Assembly (NCBI RefSeq): GCF_001570525.1
Contig: NZ_BBXC01000014.1
Coordinates: forward strand, 207,458-271,457
From: Herbidospora sakaeratensis
GTDB lineage: Bacteria; Actinomycetota; Actinomycetes; Streptosporangiales; Streptosporangiaceae
Length of the DNA: 64,000 nt
Direction of reading: 5' to 3'
The notes under the pieces: model-generated
The model's input: only the letters and a program-made list of their open reading frames with translations
What the model was told of the DNA's origin: nothing
Database searches by the model: none
Shown: piece after piece, positions 60,300 to 64,000 of the stretch
How positions within the stretch are numbered: position 1 is the first letter of the stretch
How the letters are laid out: every line of letters begins with the position of its first letter
Made by a program: the position numbers and the translations under genes

Positions 60300-62815
60300 T
60301 GCGCCCCCTCCGGCTGCACATGGAGAACTTCGGCAGCTTCCGGGCCGCCACCGACGTCGACTTCGCCGAGGTCGACTACTTCGCGCTGGTCGGCGCGACC
60401 GGCGCCGGCAAGAGCACCGTCATCGACGCCATCTGCTTCGCCCTCTACGGCAGCGTTCCCCGCTGGGGCAAGGAGAACGTCGTCGCCTACGCGCTGGCCC
60501 CCTCGGCCGCCGCCGGAAAGGTCGCCCTGGTCTTCGAGGTCTCCGGCCGCCGCTACGCCGCCGTCCGCACCCTGCTGCGCGACGCCAAGGGCACGGTCCG
60601 CACCAAGGAGGCCCGGCTCGACCTGCTCGACCCGTCGATCCCGGCCGACGCCGACCTGGTCGAGCTGACCGCGACCTCCCGCCCGGTGGCCGAAGGCGAA
60701 CAGGTCGCCGCCGAGGTCGCGCAGGTCACCGGCCTGGAGTACAAGTTCTTCACCCAGTGCGTGGTGCTGCCCCAGGGCCGCTTCGCCGAGTTCCTGCACG
60801 CCACCCCGAGCGACCGCCAGGACCTGCTCGTGCAGCTCCTCGACGCCGACGTCTACGAGCAGGTCCGCAAGGCCGCCGTCGCCGAGGAGAGCAAGCAGAA
60901 CCAGGCCGCCGAGTTCGCCAAGGGAGAGCTCGCCCGCCTCCACGACGCCGACGAGCAGGCCGAAGGGAGCGCCCGCGACCGCGCCGCCGCCCTGCGCTCC
61001 CTGTCCGAGCGCGTCGGCGCCGACCTGGAGGAACTCCGCACCCTCGACGAGGCGGCCAAGACGGCCGACGCCGAGCGTGTGACGGTGCTCCGCGCCCTCG
61101 CCCAGCTGGGCGCCCTGGCGCTTCCGGGAGAGGTGCCCGGCCTGGCCGAATCGGCCCGCCAGGCCGCCGAACGAGCCGAGACGGCGGCTCGCGACCAGGC
61201 CCGCCTCGACGCCCTGGAAGAACAGGCGGAGACCGACCTGGAGGCACTGGGCGACCAGACCGCCCTGCGCCGCGAGCTCTCCGACCTCGCCGACCGCACC
61301 CGCCGCACGGCCGAAGCAGAGACGGCCCGCGCCGAGGCCGACACGGTCACCGCCCAGCTGGCCGAGGCCGCCGAGTCCCTGGCCGCGGCCTTCCGCGATT
61401 ACGAGGAGGCCGACCGCCACCTCACGAAGACCCGAATCGCCCACACCGCCGCCGACCTGGCCCGCACCCTCACGCCGGGCGAGCCGTGCCCGGTCTGCCA
61501 TCAGCTCGTCACCGGGCTTCCCGGCAGCCCGAGCCCGGACGACGTGCCCGCGCGCGGGGTGAGCGCGCGTCTTGGCGGTTCCGAACCGCACCACTCTGAC
61601 CGGCCCGCCGATCAGCGGGCCGGTGTCTCCCCGGCTGACGAACTGGTCGCGGCGGAGCGGCGGTTGGCCGAGATCCGGGAGAAGGGCCAGCAGGCGCGCA
61701 CCCGGCATGACGGCCTCGCGGCCAAGGCCGAGCTCCTCACCGCCCGCGCCCGGGAGCTGGCCACGACCGCCCCGCCCGATCCCGAACGGGCCGCCGCGAT
61801 CGAGAAGCTGATCGCCGCCATCGACGCGGCCGCCGGAAAGGCCGGGAACATCCGGCGCGACGCCCGTGAGGCCCGTCGTCACGCCGCCCAGGCCGCGCGC
61901 ACGGTCGAGGAGGCCCGGCGCAAGGCCGAGCAGGCGTGGCGGGATCTCAACGCGGCCCGTGACACCGTCGCCGCCTTCGGGCCGCCGCCGCTCGATCCCG
62001 GTGACGTCCACGCCGCCTGGACCGCCCTGCTGGCCTGGCGCGATGACGCCGCGGCCGCGCGCGAACAGGAGGCCGAGCAGGCCGAGGCGCGGTTCGAGCG
62101 GGCCCGGGCGACCGCGCAGGAGGCCCGCCGGGTGCTGGCCGAGCGGGTCGCCGAGCACGGCGTCGTGGTGAACGCGGGCGACCGGATCGCCGAGCAGGTC
62201 GCCCGGGCCGCCGCGCAGGCCGACGAGAGGCTCGCCCGGGTCAGGGAGGCGCGCGAGCGCGCCGCCGACCTGGCCGAGCGGGTTGCCGGCCATGAGGGGG
62301 AGGCGCGGGTCGCCCACGAGCTGGCGCTGCTGCTGCGGGCCAACCAGTTCGAGCGCTGGCTCTGCGCCGAGGCGCTCGAACTGCTCGTCGCGGCCGCGTC
62401 CGAGACGCTCAAGGATCTGTCCGACGGCCAGTACGAGCTCGTGCTCGGCGCCAGGGGCGACATCGAGGTCGTCGACTACGCCGAGGCGGGGTTGCGCCGC
62501 AGCGCCCGGACCCTGTCCGGCGGGGAGACCTTCCAGGCCTCCCTGGCCCTCGCGCTGGCGCTGTCCGACCAGGTCGCGGGGCTCGCGGCGGCGGCCGCCC
62601 GGAGCCTCGACTCGATCTTCCTCGACGAGGGGTTCGGCACCCTCGACCCGGCCACGCTCGACACGGTGGCCGCGACGCTGGAGAAGCTCGCCTCCGGCCA
62701 TGAACGCATGATCGGCGTCGTCACCCACGTTCCGGCCCTGGCCGACCGGGTTCCGGTCCGGTTCGAGGTCTCCCGCGACGCCTCCGGCTCCCACGTCAGA
62801 AAGGTGGTTCGGTGA
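60299..62815 (+). CDS. sbcC: Exonuclease SbcC (Rad50 family ATPase)
   Basis: 838 residues, short for SbcC (often ~1000). Walker A GATGAGKST (32-40), Q-loop region FFTQCVVLPQGRFAEFL, Ala/Glu/Arg coiled coils ~200-395 and ~445-640. The zinc hook CPVCHQ sits at about residue 397. Signature LSGGETFQASLALALAL and Walker B SIFLDEGFGTLD lie near the end. It holds DNA ends and powers SbcD. Residues ~415-445, directly after the hook, are encoded by three successive hairpins and look inserted. GTGA overlap joins it to the next gene. Confidence 0.95.
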   Translation: MRPLRLHMENFGSFRAATDVDFAEVDYFALVGATGAGKSTVIDAICFALYGSVPRWGKENVVAYALAPSAAAGKVALVFEVSGRRYAAVRTLLRDAKGTVRTKEARLDLLDPSIPADADLVELTATSRPVAEGEQVAAEVAQVTGLEYKFFTQCVVLPQGRFAEFLHATPSDRQDLLVQLLDADVYEQVRKAAVAEESKQNQAAEFAKGELARLHDADEQAEGSARDRAAALRSLSERVGADLEELRTLDEAAKTADAERVTVLRALAQLGALALPGEVPGLAESARQAAERAETAARDQARLDALEEQAETDLEALGDQTALRRELSDLADRTRRTAEAETARAEADTVTAQLAEAAESLAAAFRDYEEADRHLTKTRIAHTAADLARTLTPGEPCPVCHQLVTGLPGSPSPDDVPARGVSARLGGSEPHHSDRPADQRAGVSPADELVAAERRLAEIREKGQQARTRHDGLAAKAELLTARARELATTAPPDPERAAAIEKLIAAIDAAAGKAGNIRRDAREARRHAAQAARTVEEARRKAEQAWRDLNAARDTVAAFGPPPLDPGDVHAAWTALLAWRDDAAAAREQEAEQAEARFERARATAQEARRVLAERVAEHGVVVNAGDRIAEQVARAAAQADERLARVREARERAADLAERVAGHEGEARVAHELALLLRANQFERWLCAEALELLVAAASETLKDLSDGQYELVLGARGDIEVVDYAEAGLRRSARTLSGGETFQASLALALALSDQVAGLAAAAARSLDSIFLDEGFGTLDPATLDTVAATLEKLASGHERMIGVVTHVPALADRVPVRFEVSRDASGSHVRKVVR
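61549..61624 (+). repeat. Cluster of three perfect hairpins inside sbcC
   Basis: CGCGCGC/GCGCGCG (61549-61555 and 61563-61569), GCGGTT/AACCGC (61575-61580 and 61584-61589) and ACCGGCCCGC/GCGGGCCGGT (61599-61608 and 61615-61624) follow one another within 76 bases. They lie in frame just after the zinc-hook codons. The encoded residues (around RLGGSEPHHSDRPADQ) break the coiled-coil heptads. Confidence 0.65.
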
Positions 62816-63768
62816 CCACCACGTACCACGCCCCCGGGTTCAGCGTCGATCCCTGGGACCCCGGCTACGGCGCGAGCCTGGCCTTCGAGGCCGAGATGGA
62901 GGGCAGCAGCGCCGCCCTCACCCTCGACGTCGAGATCCCCGTCCTCCAATGGCGGCCGATCACCCCCGGCGCGACGGCGAAGGCGCCCGAGACGCTGCTG
63001 ATCGCCGACGGCGTGCGCCGGATCGACGCCCGGGTCTGGGTCGACGACCCCGAGGGCGGCTTCCCCGCGCCCGGCATCGCGGCCTCCTACGCCGCCGGGA
63101 TCGTCCGGTGCGGCGAGGGGGCCGAGCCCGTCGCGGTCGAGGTCAGGCGGGGGGTGTTCAGCCCGGCCAAAGGGGTGGCCGACCTGGTGGCGGGGCCGGT
63201 GACGTACACCTCCCACGAGGTGACCGGCGACGACGACGGGTCACTGGCGCTGCAGCAGAAACTGACCGAGCTCGAAGTCGACCTGGCCCTCAAATACCGC
63301 GCGCAGTCGGGGCATGAGGAACTGCTGGTCGTCGACGGGCCGCTGCGGGGGCGCACCCATCTGCCCAACGCGGTCGGCTACGTGAAGACCCACCACACGT
63401 CCTACCTGCCGCCGGCCCAGTCGGCCGTGGTGTCCGACCTCAAGCCGGGCCAGCGCACCCCGGTCTTCTTCATGGGCACGAACTGGAGCCGCTACGCCTG
63501 GTACCTGCGGCTGCCCACGATCTCGACGGCCCCGTGGGCCGGCATCGCCCGCTGCGAGGCCGGCGCCGACCTGTCGGCCGAGGACGCCGCCGAGCTCGCC
63601 GACCGGGTCACGCTCGCGCTGCCGCCGATGGCGGGGGTCGACTACAAAGACCCGAGGGCGCCGCAGAACCTGGTGCCGATCGGCGGGCTGGAGAAGCTGC
63701 TGCGCCACCGGCTAGGCGACGCGCGTCTGCTTTACCGCGCCCTCCGCGCGGCCGCCGTCGCCGGGTGA
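62812..63768 (+). CDS. NurA-like nuclease (inferred) of the HerA-SbcDC cluster
   Basis: 318 residues, no strong recognisable family at first sight. NurA-like points: an early acid strand LLIADGVRRIDARVW (D66 or D72), a Glu-bearing helix LTELEVDLAL (E153/E155), then the strand LLVVDGPL (D175), followed by AVGYVKTHHTSYLP and RYAWYLRLP, then PIGGLEKLLRHRLGD. This order (Asp, Glu, DGxL, Lys, Tyr, basic end) is that of NurA DNases, partners of HerA. GTG 62812 overlaps the sbcC stop as GTGA. The context, with herA, sbcD and sbcC, is the main support. The end overlaps the convergent membrane gene by 57 bases. Confidence 0.6.
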   Translation: MTTTYHAPGFSVDPWDPGYGASLAFEAEMEGSSAALTLDVEIPVLQWRPITPGATAKAPETLLIADGVRRIDARVWVDDPEGGFPAPGIAASYAAGIVRCGEGAEPVAVEVRRGVFSPAKGVADLVAGPVTYTSHEVTGDDDGSLALQQKLTELEVDLALKYRAQSGHEELLVVDGPLRGRTHLPNAVGYVKTHHTSYLPPAQSAVVSDLKPGQRTPVFFMGTNWSRYAWYLRLPTISTAPWAGIARCEAGADLSAEDAAELADRVTLALPPMAGVDYKDPRAPQNLVPIGGLEKLLRHRLGDARLLYRALRAAAVAG

Positions 63769-64000
63769 GGGCCCGTCGAGCTGGATGGCCCTGATCCCGG
63801 CGCTCAAAACCAGCGGCACCGCCAGGGCCAGGGCCATCGACAACACGGCCGCGCCCGAGTCGTTCACCAGCATGCCGACACCGCCGCTGACCAGCGCGCC
63901 GAGCAGGCCCGCCTTCAGCATGGGCGCCCGCTCGAACGCCACCGGCAGCACCCCGGCCGTCGCCGCGCCCGGCCGCAGCACCGCGAAGACCAGGAACGCC
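63712..64000 (-). CDS. Membrane protein, C-terminal part (5' end outside window)
   Basis: The frame is open to the right edge, so about 95 C-terminal residues are visible. Two hydrophobic stretches can be seen (MLKAGLLGALVSGGVGMLV and AVLSMALALAVPLVLSAG) around the short VNDSG motif. A polar tail follows (LDGPSPGDGGRAEGAVKQ). The VNDSG-bearing ending is seen in large actinomycete integral membrane proteins of uncertain function. It is convergent with, and overlaps, the NurA-like gene. Confidence 0.65.
   Translation of the reverse strand, partial: AFLVFAVLRPGAATAGVLPVAFERAPMLKAGLLGALVSGGVGMLVNDSGAAVLSMALALAVPLVLSAGIRAIQLDGPSPGDGGRAEGAVKQTRVA

Noticed and set aside
61549-61624. CRISPR-like or tandem repeat interpretation of the hairpin cluster
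   Set aside because: The three palindromes differ in sequence and there are no spacers or repeated units.
59765-62794. A minus-strand frame of 1009 codons opposite sbcC and sbcD
   Set aside because: Glycine/leucine-rich shadow without domains, opposite genes that carry complete exonuclease and ABC ATPase motifs.
57407-63768. The HerA-SbcDC-NurA block as a complete known anti-phage system
   Set aside because: No Sir2, DUF4297 or other effector, and no phage or integrase gene nearby; the gene set fits DNA-end processing at least as well.

Overview
The window is about 64 kb of very GC-rich DNA (GTG starts, four-base GTGA stop/start overlaps, TAnnnT boxes 6-8 bases before leaderless starts, lipoboxes on sugar-binding proteins). 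This points to a soil actinomycete chromosome, most like the Streptosporangiales (Nonomuraea/Microbispora type). I see no rRNA, tRNA, CRISPR array, insertion sequence or phage module.

Layout. 0-3 kb: the 5' part of a secreted F5/8C-containing glycoside hydrolase, a RidA protein, a Zur-box-controlled pair of zinc-free ribosomal proteins (L33, L31B), and a gamma-glutamylcyclotransferase-like protein. 3-8.6 kb: a LacI regulator divergent from a complete L-rhamnose-type ABC importer. 8.6-17.6 kb: a second ribose/rhamnose-class ABC importer on the minus strand, running on into a sugar epimerase and a 1167-residue secreted ThuA/sugar-dehydrogenase/PKD/CBM6/ricin-lectin protein. 17.8-21.5 kb: a zinc alcohol dehydrogenase divergent from a TipA-type MerR regulator, then RecQ. 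21.6-26.1 kb: a ROK regulator divergent from a GH35-type beta-galactosidase, and an ABC ATPase. 26.1-30.4 kb: an ECF sigma factor, a large LuxR-type ATPase regulator and a DUF2637-like membrane protein. 30.5-36 kb: pirin, a MOSC-reductase-ferredoxin fusion, and a polyamine operon (PLP decarboxylase, SpeD, SpeE-like). 36-40 kb: orphan proteins, a lipoprotein and a frameshifted trypsin-like protease. 40-49 kb: a LacI regulator divergent from a sugar ABC importer, a GH38 alpha-mannosidase and a small SurA-N-like protein. 49-53.6 kb: sulfotransferase plus glycosyltransferase, a TetR/Gfo-Idh-MocA pair and a GH25-like protein lacking its catalytic glutamate. 53.6-64 kb: thrS, MarR, Asp23 and HIT proteins, then a tight HerA-like ATPase / SbcD / SbcC / NurA-like cluster.

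How the genes work together. Much of the window imports and trims plant or microbial glycans: three ABC sugar importers with local regulators and glycosidases. Two promoters 40 kb apart, one before the left-edge secreted hydrolase and one before the mannosidase importer, are almost base-for-base identical over about 45 bp and share the palindrome GGGATAACGTTATC(C/T)C. This ties both to the LacI regulator at 39913-40935 as one regulon.

The most notable system is the right-hand DNA-end-processing cluster. It has the gene content of the archaeal herA-mre11-rad50-nurA operon, in an actinobacterial chromosome directly after the thrS-HIT genes. The NurA assignment rests on motif reading and is an inference. 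Its sbcC also carries a run of three perfect hairpins in frame just after the zinc hook.
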